DNA of 48,646 nucleotides, taken from assembly GCA_900315435.1 (NCBI GenBank), contig OMYY01000021.1:1-48646 (forward strand). The letters are read 5' to 3'. How positions within the stretch are numbered: the stretch's first letter is position 1; each line of letters begins with the position of its first letter. The notes beneath the pieces are model-generated. The model was not told the DNA's origin and searched no databases. It saw nothing but the letters and a program-made list of their open reading frames with translations. Shown here in pieces: positions 9,482 through 17,380 of this stretch. The position numbers and the translations under genes are program-made. Origin of the DNA: an uncultured Spirochaetaceae bacterium (lineage in GTDB: Bacteria > Spirochaetota > Spirochaetia > Sphaerochaetales > Sphaerochaetaceae).

Positions 9482-9649
9482 TTATCCCTTCATGTCTGCC
9501 GTGGCAGCTTTCGGATCAGCCTTGGGGCCCTGCAGAAGCTGCACGCACGTCCGCCTGATCTCCACGGGGGAGGAGAAGACCTCCCCCTCGAAATGGAAAT
9601 TGTCGCGCACGGTGCAGTCCCGGAGAGCCTTGTACAGGTAATCAGCCAT
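9482..9649 (-). CDS. Small phage structural-region protein, 55 aa
   Basis: A 55-residue open frame begins at ATG 9649, preceded by a GGGAGGG site, and ends just upstream of the adaptor gene. The protein (MADYLYKALRDCTVRDNFHF at the start) is not one I recognise. It lies in the tightly packed late operon between the cement-like protein and the tail adaptor, so a small structural or assembly role is likely but unproven. The strong ribosome site and perfect fit in the gap support a real gene. Confidence 0.6.
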   Translation of the reverse strand: MADYLYKALRDCTVRDNFHFEGEVFSSPVEIRRTCVQLLQGPKADPKAATADMKG

Positions 9650-9660
9650 CCTGCCCTCCC

Positions 9661-10119
9661 TCAGCCGAGCTCCGGCTCGATGACGCCGCACACCTTGCCG
9701 CCGGTGAACGCCGACGTGGTGGAGTTGGAGAGCTCCGCCTTGAGATAGTCGTGTGCGTTGGACGGCACGATGAAGTCGGCGATGACCGCACCCATCGTCA
9801 GGTCGGCCAGCTTGAAGGCCGGCGACGTGTAGATGGTGCGCATCGCGGACCCGTCCAGACTGTCCATCAGCTTGAAGGCGAGGTCCGGAGTGCCGGCGCT
9901 CGCCGCCGCCTCCTTGACCCAGACGCGGACGCGCCACCTCTGGACCATGAAGTGGCCGCCGCCGCTTCCGGTCTTGTTGACCTCTCCCGTCGGGCCGAAG
10001 AACAGGACGTTCCCCTCGCCCTTCGTGGAACTGGAGATTCCGGCGAGGCTGATGCCTCCGTCGGACGGATTGGACTTGTCCTCCACAGGGAACAGATACC
10101 GTTTCTCTTCAATGATCAT
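9661..10119 (-). CDS. Putative capsid cement/decoration protein (Bbp16-like)
   Basis: A 152-aa protein from ATG 10119 with a near-perfect GAGGAGG site. It starts MIIEEKRYLFPVED and has a middle section rich in beta-prone residues (FMVQRWRVRVWVKEAAASAG) and SDGGISLAG. It follows the major capsid gene by 11 nt. In BPP-1-like phages the gene after the capsid is the Bbp16-type cement protein, and the N-terminus, size and position agree with that family. I infer that it binds the outside of the capsid shell. An alternative is another small head protein. Confidence 0.55.
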   Translation of the reverse strand: MIIEEKRYLFPVEDKSNPSDGGISLAGISSSTKGEGNVLFFGPTGEVNKTGSGGGHFMVQRWRVRVWVKEAAASAGTPDLAFKLMDSLDGSAMRTIYTSPAFKLADLTMGAVIADFIVPSNAHDYLKAELSNSTTSAFTGGKVCGVIEPELG

Positions 10120-10130
10120 TTCTTGCCTCC

Positions 10131-11198
10131 TCAGTCGACGTGTTCTTCGTCGCGGATCAGGCTGTCGCATTCGGTGACGGTGAATTCGCCGACATTGACG
10201 GTAGCCTTGAGCGAGTTGATCCCGGCGCCACCCTCGGTGGTCGGGACGACCTTCTTGCGGCATGCCTTCTTGTAACCGCGGATGAACTTGCTGTTGGCGT
10301 AGATCTTCAGCCCGCCGCGCATGCTCTGCGGGATGGACATGTAGGCCGCCGTCATCAGGTCGTCGATCGTGTCGAGGAACCCGTCCTTGTCCACGTCGAT
10401 GTTCGCGATGCGCACGACCGCCCTCCGGTGCGGGATGGAAAGGCCGCCCATCCACATGAAATGGCTTTCCGCGATCTCCTTGTAGAGCCCGTTCTCATCG
10501 TACACGCCATGGTATCCGCCCTTCTCGAAGAGCAGGCCGGTGCCGTTGGCATGCTTGGGATAGATCAGGACCGGTGCGAGCGGCCCCTTGGCCACGAACA
10601 GTAGGGAGCAGAGCCCCGCCTTCGCACTTGCCAGTCCGCCCGCGTCGAGACAGACGAACGGGCTCTTGGTCACCTGCATGTCGGTCTCCTTGTCGACGAA
10701 CGCCTTGGCAAGGAAGCCCTGGTCGTCCGTGATGTGGGAGAGCCGTGGCATGAAGCCAAGGAACTCGTGCTCCGCGTTCTTCGTGTTCGCGTACGGGTTG
10801 CCATACAGCAGCACGCGCTCGATCTCAAGGCCCATGGACTGGATGTGCATCTGGTCCTGGCGCCAGCGGGCGAGCTCGTACTGCTCGCCGAGCACCTGTT
10901 CGTGCTTCCTGTTGAACTGGCTCAGGTCCTCGATGAGGCCCATGTGCTCGGTCCTCTGCTTCCAGGTGCCCTTCGAGGGCTTGACTCCCTCGTCGATGCC
11001 GGTCCACTGCCCTCTCGGCATCGATTCCACGATGCCGCTCACGTCGTCCAGCACGCCGTTGCTCGGGCGGTACGTCATGTCGTCGAGGATGCTGGTCTCC
11101 TTGGACCACTCGTCGACCATCGTGACGATGTCGTCTTCATGCGTCAGCGCCGCCACATCGGACAGGGACGCATACAACTGGGTATTCTTGTCTGCCAT
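10131..11198 (-). CDS. Major capsid protein (Bbp17-like)
   Basis: A 355-aa protein from ATG 11198 with an AGGAG site 9 nt upstream. It shows features of BPP-1/Bbp17-type capsid proteins: an early TMVDEWSKETSILDDM segment, the 'Gx(x)ESMPRGQWTGIDEGVKPS' region, RKHEQVLGEQ, and a C-terminal GGLKIYANSKFIRGYKKAC-like block. Position after the scaffold gene and before a cement-like gene is the standard head order. It builds the HK97-fold shell. No protease gene is visible nearby, so assembly appears to use the separate scaffold protein. Confidence 0.85.
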   Translation of the reverse strand: MADKNTQLYASLSDVAALTHEDDIVTMVDEWSKETSILDDMTYRPSNGVLDDVSGIVESMPRGQWTGIDEGVKPSKGTWKQRTEHMGLIEDLSQFNRKHEQVLGEQYELARWRQDQMHIQSMGLEIERVLLYGNPYANTKNAEHEFLGFMPRLSHITDDQGFLAKAFVDKETDMQVTKSPFVCLDAGGLASAKAGLCSLLFVAKGPLAPVLIYPKHANGTGLLFEKGGYHGVYDENGLYKEIAESHFMWMGGLSIPHRRAVVRIANIDVDKDGFLDTIDDLMTAAYMSIPQSMRGGLKIYANSKFIRGYKKACRKKVVPTTEGGAGINSLKATVNVGEFTVTECDSLIRDEEHVD

Positions 11199-11219
11199 TG
11201 TCTGTTACTCCTCTCTTGC

Positions 11220-11990
11220 TCAGCGGGGGTACTCCACCGGGCGGTACGGGTCGCGTTGCCTTGACCTTCCGCCCGTCTCCCCAGAATAGGCGGCGCCATC
11301 GTCCCTCAGCAAAGAGCCGAGGCGCGACATCGCCTCCCAAAAGACGGGATTGACAGAGGTGTTGGTGGAGTCCAGCGCCTTGCGGAGCGAGCCGTCGGCA
11401 TCCCCGAGAGCCGCGAACGCGCGCCTGGCATCCGCCGTGCGCTCGGCCGCGTGGTCGCCCCAGAGCTTCGCCAGCGTCCCGTCCCTCCATCTCCGCCCGT
11501 CGTCCGACTGCAGCATCGACCTCTTCTTCTCCATCTCGGCCCCAATGGCCTTGACGAGAGCCTCGGCATCCTTCTGCGGGATCCCGCGCTTCTCCATCTC
11601 GCCCTTGAGCAGACCTCCGATGTTGCCGAATGGGTCGTCCACATCATCGAGCTTCGCCGCGAAGTTCCCGTCATACTTCACCGGTTCCGGCTTGTCTTTC
11701 CCATCGTCCTTCGGGCCTTCCGCATCCCGCGCTTTCATGGCCTTCACGTACGAGCCGATAGAATCGTACCTGGCCAGGTCGGCGTCGGTCTTCAGGTCGT
11801 CCGGCAGCATGTTCATCCATCCCGGAACTGAGGGCTTGGCGGCATCGGTCCCGCCGGGTTTCGGCCCTCCCTTGTCTTCACCGGCATCAGGAGCGGACGA
11901 TGCGGGCTCCGGGTCATCGGCAAGGACCGTCGCCCCCGCGTCAGGCGCGAAGAACGCATGCGCCAATCCCATCCTCCGTAAAAACTCCAT
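11220..11990 (-). CDS. Putative capsid scaffolding protein
   Basis: A 256-aa protein from ATG 11990, with GGAGG 7 nt upstream. The first 100 residues are acidic, Pro/Gly/Lys-rich and look disordered (DAGEDKGGPKPGGTDAAKP). The middle is helical with many charged residues (LLKGEMEKRGIPQKDAEALV), and the C-terminus is basic (RSRQRDPYRPVEYPR). An acidic, helical protein with a basic tail immediately upstream of the capsid gene is the usual profile of a scaffolding protein, whose basic end contacts the capsid subunit. No serine-protease motif is seen. The call rests on composition and gene order. Confidence 0.6.
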   Translation of the reverse strand: MEFLRRMGLAHAFFAPDAGATVLADDPEPASSAPDAGEDKGGPKPGGTDAAKPSVPGWMNMLPDDLKTDADLARYDSIGSYVKAMKARDAEGPKDDGKDKPEPVKYDGNFAAKLDDVDDPFGNIGGLLKGEMEKRGIPQKDAEALVKAIGAEMEKKRSMLQSDDGRRWRDGTLAKLWGDHAAERTADARRAFAALGDADGSLRKALDSTNTSVNPVFWEAMSRLGSLLRDDGAAYSGETGGRSRQRDPYRPVEYPR

Positions 11991-11992
11991 AG

Positions 11993-12295
11993 CTATTCCT
12001 CCCTGGCGGCATTGCCGCCGATCGTGTCCTTGTCCCGGTAGCAGACAGGCTGCGTGAACAGCCAGTCCACGAACGCGTCGACCATCTCCTCGTCGGCAAA
12101 GCCGGCCTCCTCGAGCTGGCGGACCAGCTGGTTGTGGACCGCGCACTCCTCCTCGGTGCGGATCTGGTCGAACAACATGCCGCGCCTGATGAGCATGGCG
12201 AGATATTTCCTTCCCTCTCCGGTCGCGAACACCGAGCGCACGAGCATGCGCCGGTCGATCCATTCCTTGTCCAGCCGCTGCGTCTTCGGGATCAT
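11993..12295 (-). CDS. Bbp19-like small phage structural protein
   Basis: A 100-aa protein with ATG 12295 overlapping the portal stop in an ATGA junction and GGAGGAG upstream. The core (LVRSVFATGEGRKYLAMLIR) followed by AVHNQLVRQLEEAG resembles the Bbp19-like domain of BPP-1-type phages, in which 'F..vf.T.eGr..L..L' is conserved. These short proteins sit between portal and scaffold/capsid genes. The exact job is unknown, and a virion or assembly factor is inferred from order. Confidence 0.55.
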   Translation of the reverse strand: MIPKTQRLDKEWIDRRMLVRSVFATGEGRKYLAMLIRRGMLFDQIRTEEECAVHNQLVRQLEEAGFADEEMVDAFVDWLFTQPVCYRDKDTIGGNAAREE

Positions 12296-13971
12296 ACCGC
12301 TCCTCCTGCGAGCGGGCCGCCCGCCGCTTCCTTCCCTCCCAGGTTCCTGTACACCTGGCTGGCATTGAGCATCTGCTGCTGCTCGGCCGCCGCCTGCGCC
12401 ATCGCGAGCTGCTGCTTCCGGATCTGCCTCACTTCCGACTTCTCGCGGATGCAGTCCTGCGGCATGCCCTTCGCCATCGCGTACTTGCGCGAGAGCTTGT
12501 CGAAGTCGAAGTTCGCGAGCGCCTGGTTGTTGATCGATGCGACCATGGTCACCGCCTCGATCCCGCCTTCCATTCCGTTGAGCTGCTGGTATGCCTTGAG
12601 GTTCTGCGCGAGCAGTCCGTCAAGCTCCACGATGAACCCGAACGGGGCGGCTCCGCTCCTCGCCTGTCTCGCCAGTTCCGGAGGCAGAGGCGCGAGGCCG
12701 TTCATCTGCAGCAGGCCCGCCATGGTCGTCCTGATCGTCGGGTTGAGCTTCTCGTACTGCATGTTGCCGATCACGCCGGAAAGCAGCATCAGCCGCCGGC
12801 CCTCGATGCGCTGCACTTCGTACTTCGTCCTCTGCACGTCGTCCTGCGCCACCATCTGGAACAGGTCGTTGTAGAACATCTGCCTCAGGTCGAGCTCGTC
12901 CTGCAGCACCCTCCTGTCGACGCTCGAGAGGTCGAGCACCGTCTGGATCGGCTGTGGCACCCCGTCGCCCTGGTTGCCGAAAAGCACCGAGCCCGGGCGC
13001 GAGTCGAACTTGTCCTTCAGCGACTGTGGCGCCCACATGAGAGGCGACAGCTGCTTGTCGATTCCAACGCCATATTGCCTGACATTGTGCTGGTACTTCT
13101 CTAGCAGCCTCATGTTCTTCATCACGAGTCCGACTCCGTACGGGGATGAGTCGTCCCGCTCGTAGCGGTGGACCACCACAGGAAAAATGTAATACCCGTC
13201 CACCCGGAAGACGGCGTCGTCGGACTCCTCGTACCAGATGGACGCCCAGCCCTTCATCCTGGCCTTCACCAGGCCCCGGCATTCCTTCGGGATCTGCTCC
13301 ACCGGACAGATCGCATGGACCATGTCGACCCGCATGTCCCACCGCTCCTTGTCCGCCTCTTCCTTGAGCTTCGGCGGCAGGTTTTCCTGCCCGAACTTGC
13401 GGCAGAACTGCCACAGCGTCATCGAGAACTCCTGGAAGAACGTGTCGACCACGTGCGCCTCGTCCTCGTCGATATAGCATTCCTGCGGATCCAGAGTGTC
13501 GTGGATGACGCGCCTCGTCCGAGGATCCGTGACGACAAGCTCGAAGCTCGTCCCGCCGACGGCCGCGTCCTTGACCGCCATGCGCGCCTCCGGATAGTAG
13601 TGCGAGTCGTTGAAGTGCTGCATGATGCGCTCCTCGCAGTCCTCGAGCCAGTCGAGCGCGCCCTCGATGTCGTCGGCATCCTCCCCGCCGCTGCCGCGGG
13701 TGAGGAGCTTGAACCACTTGACGTTCGGCGAGCACAGGTTCGCCATCACCCCGTCGACGAAAGTGTCGAGGTAGGCGATGTGCTTTGACTCCGAGAGATG
13801 GCGCGGCTTGATCAGCTGCCCCGCGTCCTTGTCCTGCGCGGTCCGGAAGTCGACCATGGAATACGCGTCCCACCGCCTCTGTTCCGTACGCCCGCGCTTG
13901 GCCTTGAGCTGGTCGAGCCGCCTCATGAGCCACTTCTGCAACGTCTTGTCCCTGTCGATGTCCCGCCACAT
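12292..13971 (-). CDS. Portal protein / head-tail connector
   Basis: A 559-aa protein beginning MWRDIDRDKTLQKW. It matches the head-tail connector family used by T7-like and BPP-1-like podoviruses. Signs are the YSMVDFRTAQDKDAG segment, HLSESKHIAYLDTFVDGVMA, the 'PYGVGLVMKNMRLLEKYQHN' helix and the LSSVDRRVLQDELDLRQMFY block, with a Gln/Ala-rich C-terminal barrel helix (MAQAAAEQQQMLN). A dodecamer of this protein forms the DNA entry vertex and docks the terminase and tail adaptor. It follows the large terminase gene by 36 nt. That gap contains an inverted repeat (TCTACAA/TTGTAGA, 13981-14008) that could form a small hairpin. Confidence 0.87.
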   Translation of the reverse strand: MWRDIDRDKTLQKWLMRRLDQLKAKRGRTEQRRWDAYSMVDFRTAQDKDAGQLIKPRHLSESKHIAYLDTFVDGVMANLCSPNVKWFKLLTRGSGGEDADDIEGALDWLEDCEERIMQHFNDSHYYPEARMAVKDAAVGGTSFELVVTDPRTRRVIHDTLDPQECYIDEDEAHVVDTFFQEFSMTLWQFCRKFGQENLPPKLKEEADKERWDMRVDMVHAICPVEQIPKECRGLVKARMKGWASIWYEESDDAVFRVDGYYIFPVVVHRYERDDSSPYGVGLVMKNMRLLEKYQHNVRQYGVGIDKQLSPLMWAPQSLKDKFDSRPGSVLFGNQGDGVPQPIQTVLDLSSVDRRVLQDELDLRQMFYNDLFQMVAQDDVQRTKYEVQRIEGRRLMLLSGVIGNMQYEKLNPTIRTTMAGLLQMNGLAPLPPELARQARSGAAPFGFIVELDGLLAQNLKAYQQLNGMEGGIEAVTMVASINNQALANFDFDKLSRKYAMAKGMPQDCIREKSEVRQIRKQQLAMAQAAAEQQQMLNASQVYRNLGGKEAAGGPLAGGAV

Positions 13972-14007
13972 GCCACCAGTCTACAACGGGCTTCTGCCGA
14001 TTGTAGA

Positions 14008-15618
14008 TTAGTACGGCTCGTAATCGTCCAGTTTCTGATTTCGATTTCCGAAGCGCATGCCCCTCTCCTCCAGCCTGCGGCGGAAGCTCTCCTGGTCGGG
14101 CGCCTGGAGCGTGATGCCGGGGTGGTGGATGTTCGCCAGGCAGTCGATGGCGTCGTCGTGGGCCATGAAGGGATACGCCAGATACTCCTGGTCGATGAAC
14201 GACTGCACCATGTCCTCCGGATTGCCTTCCCAGTTCTGGTGCACGCACACGCCCTGCGCGGGAAGCCATATCCTGCGCGCCTCGAAGTCCGGCTGGAGCG
14301 TCTCAATGCGGTTGAGTTTAGCCTGCCACTGCCCGAACCCGGTGATCGGGAAATGGAATGACCGGTGGTCCATCTCCGCCTGGATGTGCTCGAGGTCCGT
14401 ATTCCCTACCGACTCGTAGTAAACCCGCAATGGATGATACCGCCTGTACAGGCTGAAGAGCGTGTCCGTCCGCTTGCCCAAGTTCATCTTGTCGCGGTAC
14501 ATGTCGATCACCATGTAGTTCCCGTTCCAGTCGACGCCAAGGACAAGCATGGTCGTGTAGTCGGTCTTCCGACCTGGCACGGACGCCGGATCTACGATGA
14601 GGTAGACGTTCAGCCCTTCGGTCACCTGCACGTTCCATCGCTGGATCCATTCGGATTTGAAGCCCATGGTAGAAGCCTGCTTGGGGTCGCACAGCATCTG
14701 GCTCGCAAAGACCGCCTTGCCCATCTCCACCGCCTTCTTCTCCAGCTCCTCGCGGGTGAAGCGCACCGGGTTGCCGTCAGGGTCGTAGCAGGGCTGCACC
14801 ACCACGTCCATCGCGCCTGAGTCTCGGATCATGTTGTACAGCTCGGCATAGTGATAGAAAGTGCCGATGACGCAATGTCTCGACCCGCGCGCCAGCGTGT
14901 TGAGGCTCATCGTGTATGCGTCCTTGACCTTCCGGATCGACTCCGGAGTGATGCAGGACTCCTGCGTGACGCAGTCGTCGTAGATTCCACGGTCAAAGTG
15001 CGATCCGGTCTTCTGCGCGAGGATCGAGGCGTGCTCCAAGGTATGCTCCTTGCGCAGCGGATGACCCTTAAGGTCGAGGAATTCGGTCTGCCAGACGTCC
15101 GCCTCCTTCTCCGGGTCCTGCCAGAGAACGTCGGGATAGAGGTCCTTCAGGTCTTGGCACTGCGACAGCTGGTCGCGTATCGGCTTGTAGAACAGGTTTT
15201 GCGCCGCCGGATCCTTGTACGAGTAGATGACCATCGTGAGGCCCGGATGGCGCACCAGCTCCCAGATCGTCGATCCGATCGTGATGACGGTGCTCTTGAA
15301 GTGCTCGCGTGCCATGACCCAGAGCGTGCCGTACTTCCGGCGCTGCACCGCCGAGACGAACGCGTATGAGAAGTCGCTGTCCATCCACGTCCATCCAAGG
15401 ATGTAGACCAGAAAAAAATAGAGGCTCTTGTCCGCGATGAGCCGTATGGCCTCCATCGTGTAGTCGGGTCCCTTGCGGGAAGCGTCACGCACGATGCCGC
15501 GCACCTCCCGATGCCAGTCCTCGAGCTCCATCGACGGATGCCCGAAGGCGTAGCGCGGATGCTCCGGCCGGATGCCGTCCTGCCTGTCCTCAATCCGTCT
15601 CGCCAGCAGGTCCATCAT
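14008..15618 (-). CDS. terL: Terminase large subunit
   Basis: A 536-aa protein. The start is set at ATG 15618 (MMDLLARRIED); the next ATG at 15615 is equally possible, with GGAGGGG just upstream. The ATPase domain has an unusual Walker A (AREHFKST, around residue 120) and a Walker B ending in DD (FDRGIYDDCVT). The nuclease domain shows the acidic residues in VYLIVDPAS, VYYESVGNTDL and AHDDAIDCLA. The enzyme packages DNA through the portal and cuts concatemers. The start overlaps the 3' end of the small terminase gene, as is common for this pair. Confidence 0.9.
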   Translation of the reverse strand: MMDLLARRIEDRQDGIRPEHPRYAFGHPSMELEDWHREVRGIVRDASRKGPDYTMEAIRLIADKSLYFFLVYILGWTWMDSDFSYAFVSAVQRRKYGTLWVMAREHFKSTVITIGSTIWELVRHPGLTMVIYSYKDPAAQNLFYKPIRDQLSQCQDLKDLYPDVLWQDPEKEADVWQTEFLDLKGHPLRKEHTLEHASILAQKTGSHFDRGIYDDCVTQESCITPESIRKVKDAYTMSLNTLARGSRHCVIGTFYHYAELYNMIRDSGAMDVVVQPCYDPDGNPVRFTREELEKKAVEMGKAVFASQMLCDPKQASTMGFKSEWIQRWNVQVTEGLNVYLIVDPASVPGRKTDYTTMLVLGVDWNGNYMVIDMYRDKMNLGKRTDTLFSLYRRYHPLRVYYESVGNTDLEHIQAEMDHRSFHFPITGFGQWQAKLNRIETLQPDFEARRIWLPAQGVCVHQNWEGNPEDMVQSFIDQEYLAYPFMAHDDAIDCLANIHHPGITLQAPDQESFRRRLEERGMRFGNRNQKLDDYEPY

Positions 15619-16039
15619 CCCCTCCAAGCTGCCCGATGCGGGACATGATACTCTGGTCAAGCCTCACGACAGCCTGGGACCTCACGTCCGCATCCACCTT
15701 GATTTCCTGCCTGCTGGCGACCGGGTAGTACCGCTCAAGATACGCCCTGGTGAAGTCCGTCCGCTGTCCTGCCGCCTCAAGCTCCATCCCGCGCTCGACA
15801 GCCCACTGCTGCTGCCGCTCACGCATGCGCGCAAGGAGGTAAGATATCGTCTTTCCATCCATCTTCCTCTTGCCCATGCCATAGTCGTAAATTGTTTGCT
15901 TCGAATATCCGAGCCAGAGCATGCACCGCTCCAGCGTAGGAATCTTCCCGTCCGGGTCGAGCCCGCCTCCGGCCTTGTCGTAGTATTCGTCGACCTTGGC
16001 GAGCATCTCTGCCGCAGTCATCTTCGGAGATGCGCTCAT
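15590..16039 (-). CDS. Terminase small subunit
   Basis: A 149-aa protein starting MSASPKMTAAEMLAKVDEYY with AGGAGG 10 nt upstream. The N-terminal half is a helical DNA-binding type domain (LERCMLWLGYSKQTIYDYG looks like a helix-turn-helix), followed by a helical oligomerisation section (RMRERQQQWAVERGMELEA) and a short C-terminus. It overlaps the large terminase gene by 29 nt. In phages this protein recognises the packaging site and recruits the large subunit. The call rests on HTH, size and position. Confidence 0.75.
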   Translation of the reverse strand: MSASPKMTAAEMLAKVDEYYDKAGGGLDPDGKIPTLERCMLWLGYSKQTIYDYGMGKRKMDGKTISYLLARMRERQQQWAVERGMELEAAGQRTDFTRAYLERYYPVASRQEIKVDADVRSQAVVRLDQSIMSRIGQLGGDDGPAGETD

Positions 16040-16239
16040 CAGCAGTCCACCTCCTCGGTTTTGTATCGGCGATGCACGGCATTGCCTCTGTAGATCGCCT
16101 GCCGCAGCTGGCTGACCGGGATGCGCAGATATCTGGCACACTCGTCGATGTGGCCGACATATGCGGGCAGCTCGTACTTGTCGGCATAGTAGACGATGTA
16201 AACCTTTCTCTTGTTCGAAAATGAAAAAACCGACGCCAA
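16039..16239 (-). CDS. Small HTH-like phage protein, 66 aa, TTG start
   Basis: A 66-aa protein. There is no ATG, but a TTG at 16239 has a strong GGAGGAG site 8 nt upstream, and the stop overlaps the start of the small terminase gene by one base. The sequence (YIVYYADKYELPAYVGHIDE, then CARYLRIPVSQLRQAIYRG) resembles small helix-turn-helix-type proteins common in phages and Gram-positive accessory DNA, where a short beta hairpin precedes the HTH. It is the first gene of the late operon. A DNA-binding role at the packaging or late control region is an inference. Confidence 0.6.
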   Translation of the reverse strand: MASVFSFSNKRKVYIVYYADKYELPAYVGHIDECARYLRIPVSQLRQAIYRGNAVHRRYKTEEVDC

Positions 16240-16273
16240 GGGACACTCCTCCCCGCGTCGGTTCCATGGTTCG

Positions 16274-16302
16274 AATTTACATCAGGATTCCGAAAGAATC
16301 AA
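16274..16302 (-). promoter_or_regulatory. Candidate late promoter
   Basis: On the minus strand TTGATT (16297-16302), a 17-nt spacer and TAAATT (16274-16279) lie about 30 nt before the TTG start of the first late gene. A small inverted repeat GATTC/GAATC lies in the spacer. The -10 matches the consensus at only four of six positions. Confidence 0.35.
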
Positions 16303-16318
16303 GCAAGCGCCAAGTGTT

Positions 16319-16897
16319 TCAGTGACGATGCTTCTTTGGATTCATATGCTGGCCCCGGATGATCCGGCCTTCCCTTTCCTTCCTTTCTCTCGCTGAATTC
16401 CATTCGGCGACAAAATCGAAGCCTTTAGCCTGGGATGGAACCGAAAAGGAGAACATGGTCTTTTCCCTTCCGTCCCTATCTTGGAATGTTCCAAGGTAAA
16501 ACTCTCCAAGCCTCAGCACATCCATGCCGAGAAGAAGCTGGAACCCTTGGCCGTCGAACTGTCCGCAAGAAGCGTTTTTCATCAGTACGACAAGACCTCC
16601 AACCCGGAAATCAAACGTATAGGTGTCCACAACTTTCGCACCGTGCACACCGGAAACAACCGTTTTCCCAGTCGGTACAAGATTCATTCTTTTTGCAAGG
16701 TTTTCATCTATTGCGCTTATCGTCGCACCGGTGTCGACAAGGGCATTGATGTTTTCCACGATGATTTCCTTGCCTTCGGCATTGAGTTCCTTGAGACACT
16801 TCAGCTGGCATCCGGGAAGAATGATCCGGTTGGCCTGCGGGTCTTCAATCCTCACCGAAACGGCGTGGCCATGCTGCAGCCATTCGTCATACCGCAT
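16319..16897 (-). CDS. Retropepsin-like aspartic protease (clan AA)
   Basis: A 192-aa protein. ATG 16897 shares a base with the stop of the upstream 78-aa gene, suggesting coupling. The core ALVDTGATISAIDENLAKRM carries the DTGA catalytic motif. It is followed by a GVHGAKVVDTYTF strand and, near residue 115-125, FQLLLGMDVLRLGEF, the 'LLGMDVL' hydrophobic-Gly motif that completes a single-domain retropepsin fold. Such enzymes act as dimers. The C-terminus is basic and His-rich. It sits alone between the early and late phage operons with its own promoter, as accessory cargo often does. The substrate is unknown. Confidence 0.78.
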   Translation of the reverse strand: MRYDEWLQHGHAVSVRIEDPQANRIILPGCQLKCLKELNAEGKEIIVENINALVDTGATISAIDENLAKRMNLVPTGKTVVSGVHGAKVVDTYTFDFRVGGLVVLMKNASCGQFDGQGFQLLLGMDVLRLGEFYLGTFQDRDGREKTMFSFSVPSQAKGFDFVAEWNSARERKEREGRIIRGQHMNPKKHRH

Positions 16898-17133
16898 CAG
16901 AAGGCCACCGCATGGTTGACATACTGCTCGACAATCGGCTCCTTGCTCAGCCTTTGCACGATGAACTCGCCGGGTTTTGCCGTTTTTGCCGCATCCATGA
17001 ACGTTTCCATGAAATCGGAAGCATGGGCGATAACCTTATGGCCAAACACAGCGACGTACTGGTCACCAAGCTGGTTGAATAGTTGCTCCCGGTTTTCAGT
17101 GAACCACTGGTATTCGTCGTCCTGTCTCGCCAT
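16897..17133 (-). CDS. DUF5678-like small protein paired with the protease
   Basis: A 78-aa protein from ATG 17133 with a perfect AAGGAGGT site 8 nt upstream. In-frame starts further upstream lie inside the promoter and are rejected. The sequence (EYQWFTENREQLFNQLGDQY, VAVFGHKVIAHASDF) fits the DUF5678 pattern: W, a short helix, then 'gkyVAvxgxkViahg' and a second helix. As I recall the family, such small proteins often sit beside retropepsin-like proteases, which would make the two a functional pair. I cannot say whether it is substrate, inhibitor or adaptor. Confidence 0.6.
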   Translation of the reverse strand: MARQDDEYQWFTENREQLFNQLGDQYVAVFGHKVIAHASDFMETFMDAAKTAKPGEFIVQRLSKEPIVEQYVNHAVAF

Positions 17134-17158
17134 TGCCTGTACCTCCTTCCGCATGTCT

Positions 17159-17187
17159 ATCGTACTGGAAGAAGGCAAAAAAGTCAA
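17159..17187 (-). promoter_or_regulatory. Strong sigma70-type promoter of the protease pair
   Basis: On the minus strand TTGACT (17182-17187), 17 nt, TACGAT (17159-17164). The start of transcription would be near 17152, leaving a short leader with the AAGGAGGT site before ATG 17133. Confidence 0.65.
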
Positions 17188-17198
17188 AAGAAAATAAA

Positions 17199-17228
17199 TT
17201 AACCATTTATCTAATGATAAATGGTTAA
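17199..17228. promoter_or_regulatory. 12-bp perfect palindrome upstream of the protease promoter
   Basis: TTAACCATTTAT and ATAAATGGTTAA are separated by CTAATG. The repeat lies 11 nt upstream of the -35 box in an AT-rich patch, so it looks like a regulator site. It has no downstream T-run on the minus strand to make a convincing terminator. The stretch 17229-17380 beyond it holds a GCAGG/CCTGC hairpin (near 17252-17270) and a dubious 20-codon frame with a good ribosome site. Confidence 0.6.
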
Positions 17229-17380
17229 ACATTTTTGATTGGTGCCAGTCGCAGGCGCCGGGCTCCTGCCTTTCAAAAACAGCCTCCAGGACGCTCCGTT
17301 TCGGCTCGGACGTAATTACACGTCATCAGCCGTCCGACGCGTTGCAGGTACCTTCTCGTGCGTCAGAACCGGTTCCAGCA

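Noticed and set aside
12620..14269. 549-codon minus-strand frame across the portal gene
   Set aside because: The portal and terminase frames in this region match known families, and this frame is Arg/Gly-rich with no motif.
17134..17232. Longer start (ATG 17232) for the DUF5678-like protein
   Set aside because: It would translate through the palindrome and promoter; ATG 17133 has a perfect ribosome site.
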